Positions 42,662 through 52,252 are shown, counted from the stretch's first letter. The stretch: DNA of 64,000 nucleotides from CAVQBJ01 sp963710725 (GCA_963710725.1 CAVQBJ010000001.1:806001-870000); one strand, 5' to 3'. Program-made: numbers and translations. Notes: generated by a model not told the origin, from the letters alone.

Positions 42662-43615
42662 ATGGGCACCACCCCTGTTCCGCTGCTGGTGACCGGGGCG
42701 TCCGGCTTCGTCGGCGCTCGTGTGGTCAGGATGGCGATCGATCGCGGCCACCCTGTGACCGCCCTCGTCGGGCCGCAGTCGAGCGTGGACCGGCTCCTGC
42801 CCCTGCTGCGCGACATCGAGCTGGTGCGCGCCGACATCGCCGATGCCGCCGCCGTGCAGCATGCCGTCTCGACGGCCCGGCCCGTGGTGTGCGTGCACCT
42901 GGCCGCGGTGGGGGCCGTCGTGCTCGACGACGACCTCGAAGGGCTGCTGTCGACGAACGCCGTCGCCCCGGTGCTGCTCGCCCGGGCGCTTGCGCGGGCC
43001 GGCGGCCGCCGCCTCGTGACCGCGGGGTCGAGCTCGGAGTACGGCACCGTTGACGGCGCCATGGAGGAATCGATGGCCGCCGACCCGGACGACTTCTACG
43101 GCGTGGCAAAACTCGCCGGCGGGCTGCTCGCGCGTATCGTCGGCGTCCGGGAGGGTCTGGAGACGGTGCATCTGCGTCTCTTCTCGGTGTACGGTCCCGG
43201 TGAGGATCCCCGGCGCCTGGTCGCGTCCGTCGTCGACTCACTGCTCGCCGGCCGGCCGATCTCGCTGACGCCCGGCGATCAGGTACGCGACTTCGTCTAT
43301 GTCGATGATGTCGCCGAGGCACTCCTGGAGGCGGCCTGCCGCCCTCGCCCGGCTGGGACCACCGTGAACGTCGGCACCGGTGTGCAGACGACCGTGCGCG
43401 AGCTCTGCTCGATCGTCGCCGACCTCGTCGGCGGCCACGACCTGCTCCGCTTCGGCGAGCGCGCCTATCGTCCGGGCGAGCGCTTCAGCTGGAGGGCGTC
43501 GACGGCGCTCGCCGAGCAGACGCTCGCCTGGCACGCGCGCACCTCCCTGCGCGCAGGTCTCGCACTCACGGTCGAGCAGGCCCGCCGTGACCGGCTCGCC
43601 GAGGTCGCCGCATGA
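42662..43615 (+). CDS. NAD(P)-dependent sugar epimerase/4-ketoreductase
   Basis: A 317-residue extended short-chain dehydrogenase: GASGFVGARVV at the N-terminus binds NAD(P); the catalytic Ser/Tyr/Lys are in GSSSEYG and YGVAK (about residues 122-148). The GSSSEYG form is usual in CDP- or dTDP-4-keto-6-deoxysugar reductases (RfbJ-like) and epimerases. The ATG at 42662 gives the family N-terminus; its SD is poor. It is the first gene of a plus-strand operon joined by ATGA overlaps to the two transketolase halves and a C-methyltransferase. Confidence 0.82.
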   Translation: MGTTPVPLLVTGASGFVGARVVRMAIDRGHPVTALVGPQSSVDRLLPLLRDIELVRADIADAAAVQHAVSTARPVVCVHLAAVGAVVLDDDLEGLLSTNAVAPVLLARALARAGGRRLVTAGSSSEYGTVDGAMEESMAADPDDFYGVAKLAGGLLARIVGVREGLETVHLRLFSVYGPGEDPRRLVASVVDSLLAGRPISLTPGDQVRDFVYVDDVAEALLEAACRPRPAGTTVNVGTGVQTTVRELCSIVADLVGGHDLLRFGERAYRPGERFSWRASTALAEQTLAWHARTSLRAGLALTVEQARRDRLAEVAA

Positions 43616-44421
43616 GCACCGAGGAGCGCGCGTACGAGATCCGCCGGCTCGCTCTCGAGCTCGCGCTCGGAGCCGGCACGTGCCACATTGGCTCGGCGTT
43701 CGGGATCGCGGACATCCTCGCCGTCCTGTTCTTCGACGTCATGCCGGTCGATCCGGATATCGCCGGCGCGCCGCTCAGCGACACGTTCATCCTCAGCAAG
43801 GCCCACGCCGGGTCGGCACTGCTGTCGGCGCTCGCCCTCCGCGGCGACATCGATCGCGCTCAGCTCGAGCGCGAATACTGCCGAGACGGCGGCGCCTTCG
43901 GCGGTCACGCCGAGCGCGGGACGCCGGGAGTGGAGGTCAGCGGCGGCTCGCTCGGCCATGGGCTCTCGATCGCCGTCGGCCGGGCGATCGCGGACCGACT
44001 CGATGGCCGACCCCGCCGCACCTACTGCCTGCTCGGTGACGGCGAGACCGACGAGGGATCGGTGTGGGAGGCCACCGCGATGGCGGGACGCCTCGGATTG
44101 GACGGGCTCGTCGCCATCGTCGACGCCAACGGCCACCAGGGCCTCGATCGGCAGCTGCCGACGGATCATTGGGCCCGCTACGCCGCACGCTTCGAGTCGG
44201 CGGGCTGGGAGGTCGCGCCGGTCGACGGGCACGACCACGCCGCGCTTCGAGCCGCCTTCCTCCCGCGCGGTCACCGACCTCGGTGCGTCCTCGCGCACAC
44301 GCTCAAGGGCAAGGGGCTGCCGTTCATGGAGGGACGCTTCGATTCACACTACAAGTCGCTGCGCCCGACGGACCGCGAACGCGCGCTCAGCGCGCTGGAG
44401 CAGGCGAGGACGGCGGCATGA
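43612..44421 (+). CDS. transketolase N-terminal subunit
   Basis: A 269-residue thiamine-diphosphate subunit. The ThDP/Mg motif GDG-x-n-N runs from GDGETDEGSVWEA to IVDANGHQG (about residues 143-175); HIGSAFGIADILAVLFF, SKAHAGSALLSALA and GGSLGHGLSIAVGRA are normal transketolase blocks. It pairs with the next gene (ATGA overlap). Split transketolases in sugar clusters usually add a two-carbon unit to a nucleotide sugar or supply a rare sugar precursor. Confidence 0.88.
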   Translation: MSTEERAYEIRRLALELALGAGTCHIGSAFGIADILAVLFFDVMPVDPDIAGAPLSDTFILSKAHAGSALLSALALRGDIDRAQLEREYCRDGGAFGGHAERGTPGVEVSGGSLGHGLSIAVGRAIADRLDGRPRRTYCLLGDGETDEGSVWEATAMAGRLGLDGLVAIVDANGHQGLDRQLPTDHWARYAARFESAGWEVAPVDGHDHAALRAAFLPRGHRPRCVLAHTLKGKGLPFMEGRFDSHYKSLRPTDRERALSALEQARTAA

Positions 44422-45386
44422 GGGACGCCTTCGCCGCCGCGCTGACCCGGATCGCGCTCGCCGACGAACGGGTCTGCCTGGTGCTCGCCGACCTCGGTGT
44501 CGGCGTGTTCGACGGCCTCGAGCGCGGCGCGCCGGAGCGCCTGTTCAACGCCGGCGTCGCCGAGCAGGCCATGGTCGGTGTCGCCACCGGGCTCGCGCAC
44601 GCCGGCAAGCGTGCGGTCGCCTACTCGATCGCGCCCTTCATCACCTCGCGCGCGCACGATCAGGTGCGTATCGACGTCGCTGCCGGTCGGGCAGATGTCA
44701 CGCTCGTCGGGGTCGGTGGCGGTGTCGGCTACGGCTACCTCGGTCCCACGCATCACGCGATCGACGACCTCGCGGCGATGCGTGCGCTTCCCAACATGAC
44801 GGTGCTCTGCCCGTGCGACCCGCACGACGCGGCCGGCGCCACCGAGGCGGCGCTCGCGCTCGACGGTCCGGTGTACCTGCGCCTGGGCAAGAACGGCGAG
44901 CCGCCGTTGCTTCCGGCCCGAACGTCATTCACGATCGGAGCGGCGGCACGCGTCCGCGAGGGGCGCGACGTGACGATCGCCTCGACCGGACCGATCCTGG
45001 CCAGCGCGATCGTCGCGGCCGAGGAGCTCGCGCAGGACGGCATCGACGCGGCGATCCTGCACTTCGGGACCGTCAAGCCACTTGACGAGGAGGCGGTCCG
45101 CGACGCGCTCGACGCCACCGGCCTGATCGTCGCGCTCGAGGAGCACTCCGTCATCGGAGGCTTCGGTGGCGCGATCGCCGAGGTGGCAGCGGAGGTGGGG
45201 ATCGGACGTGTCGTGCGCGCCGGGTTCCCCGACCGCTTCGTCGACGAGGTCGGTAGTCGCGAGCACATCCTCACCCACTACGGCCTCGACGCCGCCGGGG
45301 TCAGGGCTCGCGTTCGCGCTGCGCTGCAGGTCGCACGGACGCCGCGCATCACGGCCGGTCAGGGCGCCGCGAGGAGCGCGCGATGA
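44418..45386 (+). CDS. transketolase C-terminal subunit
   Basis: A 322-residue subunit with the pyrimidine-binding domain (RLFNAGVAEQAMVGVATGLAHAGKRAVAYSIAPF, with the catalytic Glu in VAEQ) and the C-terminal transketolase domain (VTIASTGPILASAIVAAEEL, VALEEHSVIGGFGGAIAEV). Together with the upstream gene it makes a complete two-chain transketolase-like enzyme. ATGA overlaps join it on both sides. Confidence 0.88.
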   Translation: MRDAFAAALTRIALADERVCLVLADLGVGVFDGLERGAPERLFNAGVAEQAMVGVATGLAHAGKRAVAYSIAPFITSRAHDQVRIDVAAGRADVTLVGVGGGVGYGYLGPTHHAIDDLAAMRALPNMTVLCPCDPHDAAGATEAALALDGPVYLRLGKNGEPPLLPARTSFTIGAAARVREGRDVTIASTGPILASAIVAAEELAQDGIDAAILHFGTVKPLDEEAVRDALDATGLIVALEEHSVIGGFGGAIAEVAAEVGIGRVVRAGFPDRFVDEVGSREHILTHYGLDAAGVRARVRAALQVARTPRITAGQGAARSAR

Positions 45387-46627
45387 GCTGGGCCGTCCAT
45401 CGCCGGGGCGCCTGTCGCGTGTGTGGATCTTCGGACGTGGCACCGTTCCTCGATCTCGGTGACGCCCCGTTCACCGATGATTTCGTCGCTCCCGCGCAGG
45501 CGGGCCGCGAGTTCAGCGCGCCGCTGAGCGTGTCGGTATGCCGCGCGTGCTGGACGGCGCAGACCCAGCACGACGTCGAGGTCGGTGAGTATTACCGCGA
45601 CTACAACTACAGCGTGGCCGCATCGCCGTTCGCCCAGCGGTTCATGGCGCGTCTCGCCCAGCAGACGATGGCGACCTACGGCTTCGGTCCCGGCGCCAAG
45701 GTGCTCGAGATCGGCTCGGGCGACGGCGCGCAGCTCGCCCGCTTCCAGGCTCTCGGCGCCCGGGTGCTCGGATTCGAGCCGTCCGCCGACCTGTGCGCGA
45801 GCTCGCGCGCGACGGGCGTCCCCGTCATCGAGTGCCTGTTCGACGAGCGGACGGTGGCCAGCATCCCCGCTGAGCTCCGCCCTGCGGACGTCGTCGTGCT
45901 GACGTACACCTTCGATCACCTCCCCGAGCCGCTGCCGTTCCTGGCAGCCGTCGGCACAGTCCTTGACCCGTCGCAGGGCGTGCTCGTCATCGAGGTGCAT
46001 GATCTCGAGCAGATCGTGCAGCGCCGTGAGACGTGCCTGTTCGAGCACGAGCACTCCGTCTACCTCACCAGTCGCTCGTTCGGCCGGTTGCTGGCCCGCG
46101 CCGGCTTCGAGCTGCTCACCACCGAGCTGGTGCCGGAGGCCGAACGGCGCGGCAACTCCCTGCTCATCGTCGCGGCGCGCGCCGGCAGCCGTCACGTGCC
46201 GGGCCGTGTCGCCGACAGTCCGCCCGACTTCGAGCGCTGGGAGACATACGCGAGCTTCGGCGACGCGGTCGCCGAGAGTCACGCGGCGCTGCGACGGCAC
46301 GTGCGCGACGCGCGTGCGGCCGGACGTCGGGTTGCCGGATACGGAGCGGGGGGACGCGGAGTGATGACCCTCGCCGTCGCCGACCTCGGGCCCGACGACA
46401 TCGCCTATCTGTGCGATCGCAGCCCCCACGCCCACGGGACGCTGGCGCCGAAGTCGCACGTGCCAATCTGCGACCCCCGCCGGTTGGCTGACGACCCGGT
46501 CGACGAGGTGATCGTGTTCTCCTACGGCTACCTCGACGAGATCCGCGAGCAGCTGGCGAGCGAGCTGCCGGCCATGCCGCGGCTCACCTCCGTGCTCGAC
46601 CTGTTGCGCCCCACGGCGCACGCCTGA
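45383..46627 (+). CDS. sugar C-methyltransferase (zinc-binding, NovU/TylC3 type)
   Basis: A 414-residue three-domain enzyme: an N-terminal zinc-binding region with four Cys (CRVCGS ... CRACW), a SAM domain (VLEIGSGDGAQLARFQALGARVLGFEPS, about residues 108-135) and a C-terminal Rossmann-like domain (VAGYGAGGRGVMTLAVADL). This family places a methyl group on carbon of NDP-ketosugars, with the zinc domain binding the nucleotide sugar. It ends the operon; the convergent paralogue starts 3 nt after its stop. Confidence 0.85.
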   Translation: MSWAVHRRGACRVCGSSDVAPFLDLGDAPFTDDFVAPAQAGREFSAPLSVSVCRACWTAQTQHDVEVGEYYRDYNYSVAASPFAQRFMARLAQQTMATYGFGPGAKVLEIGSGDGAQLARFQALGARVLGFEPSADLCASSRATGVPVIECLFDERTVASIPAELRPADVVVLTYTFDHLPEPLPFLAAVGTVLDPSQGVLVIEVHDLEQIVQRRETCLFEHEHSVYLTSRSFGRLLARAGFELLTTELVPEAERRGNSLLIVAARAGSRHVPGRVADSPPDFERWETYASFGDAVAESHAALRRHVRDARAAGRRVAGYGAGGRGVMTLAVADLGPDDIAYLCDRSPHAHGTLAPKSHVPICDPRRLADDPVDEVIVFSYGYLDEIREQLASELPAMPRLTSVLDLLRPTAHA

Positions 46628-46630
46628 GGC

Positions 46631-47773
46631 TCACGCCTGAAGCAGCTCGAGCGGTGACCCGAGCACCGCGATCGTCCCCCGGAAGCGCAGTCGGCCGCGC
46701 AGCTCGGCGACGATCTCGTCGCGGTAGGCCAGCGCCGTCAGCACGACGAGGTCGACGGGGTCCTCCAGCAGCCGCTCCGGCGCCACCACGGGAAGATGGG
46801 TCACGGGCGTCAGCCGACCCTGCTTGTGGGGGTCCGAGTCGACGACGTAGGCGAGGCCCTCCGCACCGGCGGCGGCGAGGCTGGCGAGCCCCTTGGCGCC
46901 CGATCCCCACGCTGCCGCGCGGCGTCCCCGCTGCGCGGTCGTGGCGAGCAGGGAACCGAGCTCGTCGGCCACGGTGGCGACCGAACGCGCGAGCGCCTGA
47001 AAGTCGCGCGCGGCATCGACTCGCACGAGCGCCTGGAGGTACTCCCCGCCCATCCCGCGTGTGATCTCGAGCACGAGGAAGCCGTTGCGCTCGAGCGTCC
47101 GGGCGAGAGTTCCGGCGCTGAAGTAGTTCACGTGGTCGCGGAAGAAGTCATAGAAGCGAGCGTGCTCGAGCGCCTGCTCGAGGCTCGGCACCTCGACGAG
47201 CCCGACCGCCTCGTCGGTCAGCGAGCGCCGGATACCGCGCAGGAAGTCGTTCGGATCGGGGATGTGCTCGAGCACCTCGCGGGTGGCGAAGGCGTCATAA
47301 GGGCCATTCGGGATTCCGAGCTCCTCGGTGACGTAGCCGGCGAGGACGTCATGTCCGGCCGCGAGTGCCAGCTCACGGAAGCTCGCCGATGGCTCGATAC
47401 CCGTCGTGTCGACCCCGAGCTCGCGCAGGATCCCGAGGTAGTGCCCGTCGCCGCAGCCCACTTCGATGACCCTGCGCCCGACGAGCGCGAATCGATCGAC
47501 GAACGCGTGGGCCTGCGCGTGCTGGAACTCGCGCATCTGCGGCGAGTGGCTGACGGTCATGACATAGTCCGCGTAGTACGCCGGCTCGGGGTCGACTGCG
47601 AGCTGGACGAGACCACAGCGCTCACAGCGGTAGACCTCGAGGCTGATGGCCACGTCGTGGACGATGTCCTCGGGGCGCAGCAGATAAGAGACGTTGGCCG
47701 GCGCGCGCACGAGCTCCAGCTGCAGTGACAGCTCAGATGTCCGGCAGACCCGACAGGAAGCGCTCGGCGCCAC
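46631..47773 (-). CDS. second sugar C-methyltransferase-like protein
   Basis: A 380-residue paralogue of the preceding gene in the same three-domain plan: CRVCRTSEL ... CERCGLVQLAV zinc region, SAM motif RVIEVGCGDGHYLGILRELGV, C-terminal AAWGSGAKGLASLAAAG. It differs enough from its neighbour to act on another sugar. The GTG start is 6 nt after TAGCAT, and that box contains the stop codon of the upstream glycosyltransferase gene, so it has its own promoter inside the operon. Confidence 0.82.
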   Translation of the reverse strand: MAPSASCRVCRTSELSLQLELVRAPANVSYLLRPEDIVHDVAISLEVYRCERCGLVQLAVDPEPAYYADYVMTVSHSPQMREFQHAQAHAFVDRFALVGRRVIEVGCGDGHYLGILRELGVDTTGIEPSASFRELALAAGHDVLAGYVTEELGIPNGPYDAFATREVLEHIPDPNDFLRGIRRSLTDEAVGLVEVPSLEQALEHARFYDFFRDHVNYFSAGTLARTLERNGFLVLEITRGMGGEYLQALVRVDAARDFQALARSVATVADELGSLLATTAQRGRRAAAWGSGAKGLASLAAAGAEGLAYVVDSDPHKQGRLTPVTHLPVVAPERLLEDPVDLVVLTALAYRDEIVAELRGRLRFRGTIAVLGSPLELLQA

Positions 47774-47782
47774 GATCAGATG

Positions 47783-49480
47783 CTACGGACGGGCGCCGAC
47801 GCGGCCCGCACCCACCGTGACGCGCCGATCGTAGAAGGCCGCTCGAACGCTCTCAGTGGCGCGCTGCGCCTCGACCGGGGCCTCGAGCGGCCCGACCGAC
47901 TCGCCCGAGAGCAACTGGGCGTAGCGGGGCCCGAGAACGTCCCACGTATAGCACCTGCCCCAATGCTCGTAGCCCGCTGCGCCGAGCGTCTCGGCGGCCG
48001 CCGGGTCAGCGAGGAGGAAGTCGATGGCCTGGCCGAACAGGTCCAGTGGGAGCACGAGCCCACCCGCGTGATCATGGGCGGAGCCGCACGTCGGCGTGGC
48101 GATCCAGGGGCGACGGCGGCTCATCGCCTCGAGTAGGACGAGGGGCGTCGCCTCGGCGAGCGACGGCAGCAGGACGGCGCTCGCCTCGTCCATCGCCGCC
48201 GCGACGCTCCCCGCGCCGAGAGGCCCGCACGGGAACACGCGGTCGTCCTCGTCGGCAAGTTGCTCCACCTGGGCAGCGATGTCCGGCATCCGTGGCGACG
48301 GCGCGCCGATCAGTGCGAGCGTCCAGTCTCCGGGGTGATCGCGCAGGGTGCCCAGCAACCCGAGGTGATTCTTCTCGGGCCACATGTTCGCGACGAACAG
48401 GAGCATCGGCCGGTCCGACGGGATGCCGTGCGCCGACCGGAACTCGCCCGCAGCGGCGGTGCGCTCGACGGCGTTGGGAACGTACACGCCCGGCAGGCCG
48501 AGGCCCTCGAGCAGCCGTACGTCGTGACCGGCACGCGAGCTGAAGCCGATGACGTCGGCCGCTCCTAACAGCTGCTCGTAAGAGCGCAGGAGGGCCGGGT
48601 CCTCGCGAAGCTGACCGCTGTTCTCGGCGTTGATGCAGGGTACGACGACGAGCTTGGGGCCGGGCTTGGGCAGCCGCAGGCTGCTCACCAGCGGCCACGC
48701 GGTCGGCGCCGAGAACACGAGCAGACCGTCGTAGCGCCCGGCGTTCACGAGGGCGCGCAGTCCGGCGAGCGGGTCGCCGCTGATCTCGTGGATGCGCATT
48801 CCGCGGTGCTCGAGGCTCGTGCGACCCTCGAGCGCTCGCGTGGCGATCTCGACGGTCATGCCGTGCGTCTGGAGCGCGGTTCCAGCCATCTCGGCCAATC
48901 GCTCCGAGCCCCCGACCGACGGATGGAAGTAGTCGACGGCGATGAGCACCCGCCCGGCCGGCACCACGGGCGGGCTGCCGCCGCCGTCTCCCGCGGTTCG
49001 CGCGAGGCGCGCTGTGACGTCGGCCAGGTCGTCGACGACGTCATGACCGAGTCCTGCCGCTCGGACGAGCGCCTCGTGAGCCTCGCCGAAGTGCCGTCGC
49101 GCGCTCAGCGTCGACGCGAGCCGGCGCCAGACGTCCGGCTCAGTGGGTGCCAGCTCCGTCGTCCGGCGCCGCCAATGCGTGGCCTGCACGAGATCGGCGG
49201 CGCCCTCACAGACGCTCGCGAGGTTCTCGAGCGCCGGCACGTAGCCCGGGTCGTCGGCCAGGACGCTGCACAGCAGCGTGTCGGCTTCGCCGTCGCGCCC
49301 GTCGAAGGCTGCGAGTACCGCGAGGTCGTTGCGAACCTGGGCGCGGCGCTCGGGTCCCGCGAGCGCCGCGGCCTGCTCGAGCAGCTGGCGGGCAGCCGGC
49401 ACCTGCCCCGCTTCAAACGCCTCTTCGGCCGCCTCGAGCAGCGAGTCGACTTCGCGGGTGCTGGCGGCGCTGGCGGTCAT
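47783..49480 (-). CDS. glycosyltransferase (GT-B) with N-terminal TPR
   Basis: A 565-residue protein. Residues 1-150 are TPR-like helices (LLEAAEEAFEAGQVPAARQLLEQA, ALENLASVCEGAADLVQA). The rest is a GT4-like enzyme: VLIAVDYFHPSVGGSERLAEMAGTALQTHG at the start of the first Rossmann domain, LLFVANMWPEKNHLGLL at the second, and PSLAEATPLVLLEAMSRRRPWIA holding the E-x7-E motif. The ATG overlaps the stop of the upstream gene (ATGA). The donor and acceptor are unknown. Confidence 0.85.
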   Translation of the reverse strand: MTASAASTREVDSLLEAAEEAFEAGQVPAARQLLEQAAALAGPERRAQVRNDLAVLAAFDGRDGEADTLLCSVLADDPGYVPALENLASVCEGAADLVQATHWRRRTTELAPTEPDVWRRLASTLSARRHFGEAHEALVRAAGLGHDVVDDLADVTARLARTAGDGGGSPPVVPAGRVLIAVDYFHPSVGGSERLAEMAGTALQTHGMTVEIATRALEGRTSLEHRGMRIHEISGDPLAGLRALVNAGRYDGLLVFSAPTAWPLVSSLRLPKPGPKLVVVPCINAENSGQLREDPALLRSYEQLLGAADVIGFSSRAGHDVRLLEGLGLPGVYVPNAVERTAAAGEFRSAHGIPSDRPMLLFVANMWPEKNHLGLLGTLRDHPGDWTLALIGAPSPRMPDIAAQVEQLADEDDRVFPCGPLGAGSVAAAMDEASAVLLPSLAEATPLVLLEAMSRRRPWIATPTCGSAHDHAGGLVLPLDLFGQAIDFLLADPAAAETLGAAGYEHWGRCYTWDVLGPRYAQLLSGESVGPLEAPVEAQRATESVRAAFYDRRVTVGAGRVGARP

Positions 49481-50694
49481 CGTGGGGCTGCCACCGGGCG
49501 TGCCGGGGTGTTGCCGACGATGACGGCGTGGTTCTCGCGCGCGGCTTCGTCCTCGGGCGCCGCGAACAGGGCCGATTCTGCGGCGCCGGCGGCGGCCGGA
49601 TCGCCGAGACGGTGCAGGGTGACGGCGAGGTCGTTCCAAGCCATCCCGAACGTCGGCATCAGCTCGGCCGCCTCTCGGAACTGCCGCGCGGCTTCGCACA
49701 GGTCGCCCCGCTCGAACGTCGCCTCGCCGGCCTCCACCAGCGAAGCCGCCTGCTCATCGACCCCCGAGGCCTTCGCGGCTTGCGCGAGCGTGGGCAGGAC
49801 CTCGCGCAGCGACCGCTCGCGCGCGATCGACCACAGGTACCAGCGCAGCCCCGCCGACTGTGGAAAGCGCTCCACGGCGGCGATCAGGTCGGCGACCGGG
49901 TTGCGTTGCCAGTGATCGTAGGCAAAGCCCCCGCAGTAGAGCCCGTCGAGGCTTCGGGCGAATTCGGCCTCGCTCAGCCCGACCCGGAGGCCCTCGTCAT
50001 AGAGGGCCAGGAAGTGCTGCGTCTGGAAGATGTGGGCGCGATCGCGCCAGCTGATCGCCTGCGAGCCGTGAACCATGTGCTCGGCCGCCACGAGGCACGG
50101 ACCGTCGTGGCCTGCCGCGTAGTACCACAGCAGCGGCGCGTAGGCATTGTCCGTCTCGATCGCGCGGACCGCGTCCTGTAGCCGGTCGCGACGGACGATC
50201 GACGCCGAGGCGAAGGTCAGCCAGTGATGGTACGCCCGATAGAGGTCTGGGCCGGTGGTGTAGCGCTCGACCGCACCGGGCGCGGGCGACCCGCCGACCA
50301 CGTTGGCGTCCTCGTCGACCCAGTGGTGCGGGAGGAACAGCCAGCTTGGACGCTCGGCCACGAGCAGCGCTCGAGCGGTGTCGAGCGCGCCGGGCACGAG
50401 CACGTCGTCGTCGCAGAAGATCCACGCGTAGTCGGCGTCGGGCGCGTTGCCGATGAGCCACTCGATGTTGGCCGGGGCGCCGATGTTCTCGCCCTGGCGG
50501 TGTGTGCGCAGCCACGGCCGCGTCGTTGTCGCGGCGGCGAGCAGCTCGGCCGTGTCGTCCTGCGAGGCGTTGTCGGACACCAGAACGACAACGTCCTCGA
50601 CGGCGGCCAGCTCGCGGTCCAGGCAGGCCAGCAATCGCGAGAGCTCGGACGCGCGGTTGTATGTCGGAACGCAGATCGCCAGGAGCGGTCCCAC
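49477..50694 (-). CDS. family 2 glycosyltransferase with C-terminal TPR
   Basis: A 405-residue protein. Residues 1-230 are GT-A: LLAICVPTYNRASELSRLL at the start, DNASQDDT, and the metal-binding WIFCDDDVLVPG (about residues 90-100). Residues 320-400 are TPR-like (EATFERGDLCEAARQFREAAELMPTFGMAWNDLA). GTG at 50694 is 6 nt after AATACT. The C-terminal TPR here and the N-terminal TPR of the next protein meet across an ATGA overlap. Confidence 0.82.
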   Translation of the reverse strand: MGPLLAICVPTYNRASELSRLLACLDRELAAVEDVVVLVSDNASQDDTAELLAAATTTRPWLRTHRQGENIGAPANIEWLIGNAPDADYAWIFCDDDVLVPGALDTARALLVAERPSWLFLPHHWVDEDANVVGGSPAPGAVERYTTGPDLYRAYHHWLTFASASIVRRDRLQDAVRAIETDNAYAPLLWYYAAGHDGPCLVAAEHMVHGSQAISWRDRAHIFQTQHFLALYDEGLRVGLSEAEFARSLDGLYCGGFAYDHWQRNPVADLIAAVERFPQSAGLRWYLWSIARERSLREVLPTLAQAAKASGVDEQAASLVEAGEATFERGDLCEAARQFREAAELMPTFGMAWNDLAVTLHRLGDPAAAGAAESALFAAPEDEAARENHAVIVGNTPARPVAAPR

Positions 50695-50771
50695 GATCCG
50701 AGTATTCGGTCGCGCGTGCCTTCGCTTGAACTGCGGGCGCGGTGATCGCGCCGTGGATCCCTGGCTTGCCG

Positions 50772-52058
50772 TCAGGCGGCGAGCGGCTCGTCGAGAGCAC
50801 GGCCGAGCCGCACGGCGACCGTGGCCGGCTCGCGCTCCGCGACGGCGAGCAGGTCGACCCGCCCATCGTCGGCGAGCCCGAGGTCGTCGACGACGGCGAC
50901 GATCGCTTCGCGGGCGGCGTCGTCGGCCACGCCGGTGATGACGAGCGTCGTGCTCCCGTCGGCGTGCGCGGCGACCCAGGTCGTCAGCAGGCTCGGCTCG
51001 GCGAGCACCCGCTCGACGGGCACGAGTTCGACGCCTCCACGGGTGGCCGGCGGTGCCTGGGAACCGTCGGTCAGCACATCGATCGTCTCCTGCAGCACCC
51101 GTCGCGGCTCGTCCCACGTCGGCGCGTGCGCGATGGCGGCCACCAGCGAGCTGACTCCTCGCTCCACGTCCGCGCGACACAGCGCGTCGCGGCCCTCCTG
51201 CAAGGAGAGCTCGGCATCGGGCTCCTCGGCCGCGAGCAGCGAGACCGGGAGCGCACCCTCGAAGCCGGCGATCCGCCTGACGAAGTCGTCGAAGGTGTTG
51301 AGCCCTTCCAGGAGGTCCTTGATCGTGACGAGGGGCGGGGCGGTGTGGCTGAGCAGCCAGCGACGAAACGGGATCTCGGCACGCAGCAAGGACACGTAGT
51401 GGGCGTCGCCGGCGCCGAGGTTCATGTTGGCCCCGTGTTGGCGGTAGATGTTGACCGACTCGGGCACGGCGATGATGTCGGCCTCGCGCAGCACCTGGGT
51501 GGCGATCCACCAGTCGTTCCAGGCGGCGAACGGCGGAATCGGGTGGAAGCGATCGCGCAGCGACGCACGCACCATGAGCGAACCGGCGCTGACGCAGTTG
51601 TAGCTGAGCATCCGTCCGAGGAAGCGCCCCGAGGGCGCGGGGGAGATACCCTTCGCCATATTGAACGACTCGTGGGTCACGTCGCCCTCGGCGTCCACGA
51701 TCGTCATGTCGCCGTAGGCGATACCGGCCTCGGGGTGGGCGATGAGCGGCTCGGCGAGTGCGCGGACGCGTCCCGGCGCCCACGTGTCATCGGCGTCCAG
51801 GAACGTGATGAACTCGCCGCTGGCTGCGGCCACGCCGGTGTCCGTTGCCGCGTTCAGGCCGCCGTTCTCGCGACGGATGACGCGGATCGCGTCGCCGAAG
51901 TCGGCAAGCACCGCGGGCGTGCCGTCGGTGGAGCCGTCGTCGACCGCGATCACCTCGAGTGCCGGCCAGTCCTGCGCGAGCGCGGTTCGCACCGCCTCGG
52001 CGACGTAGTCCTCGTAGTTGAAGCACGGGATCACGACCGTGACGAGCGGCGCGGTCAC
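50772..52058 (-). CDS. family 2 glycosyltransferase
   Basis: A 428-residue GT-A enzyme: VTVVIPCFNYEDYVAEAVRTALAQ, VIAVDDGSTDGT and the DXD region FLDADDTW, then a receptor-binding area with WNDWWIATQVL. The last 150 residues are an added helical/beta domain without known motif. The start is GTG. It is in a minus-strand run of four glycosyltransferases. The sugar is unknown. Confidence 0.85.
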   Translation of the reverse strand: MTAPLVTVVIPCFNYEDYVAEAVRTALAQDWPALEVIAVDDGSTDGTPAVLADFGDAIRVIRRENGGLNAATDTGVAAASGEFITFLDADDTWAPGRVRALAEPLIAHPEAGIAYGDMTIVDAEGDVTHESFNMAKGISPAPSGRFLGRMLSYNCVSAGSLMVRASLRDRFHPIPPFAAWNDWWIATQVLREADIIAVPESVNIYRQHGANMNLGAGDAHYVSLLRAEIPFRRWLLSHTAPPLVTIKDLLEGLNTFDDFVRRIAGFEGALPVSLLAAEEPDAELSLQEGRDALCRADVERGVSSLVAAIAHAPTWDEPRRVLQETIDVLTDGSQAPPATRGGVELVPVERVLAEPSLLTTWVAAHADGSTTLVITGVADDAAREAIVAVVDDLGLADDGRVDLLAVAEREPATVAVRLGRALDEPLAA

Positions 52059-52252
52059 GACCGTCCCCCGATGGTCGGCGCGCGATCAGCCCGCCGCCAG
52101 GCCTCGGCAGAGTCGGGATAGGACGCCATCTGGCCTGGTAATCGGCGGTTGGCTCACCGGGTTGAGGTGGACGACGTGCGGCCGGGGCTGACGGTGGTCG
52201 TCGCGCGCTCGCGGGAGCGCCGACGCTCCGGCCGGGTGGGCGCGCTCTGGCT

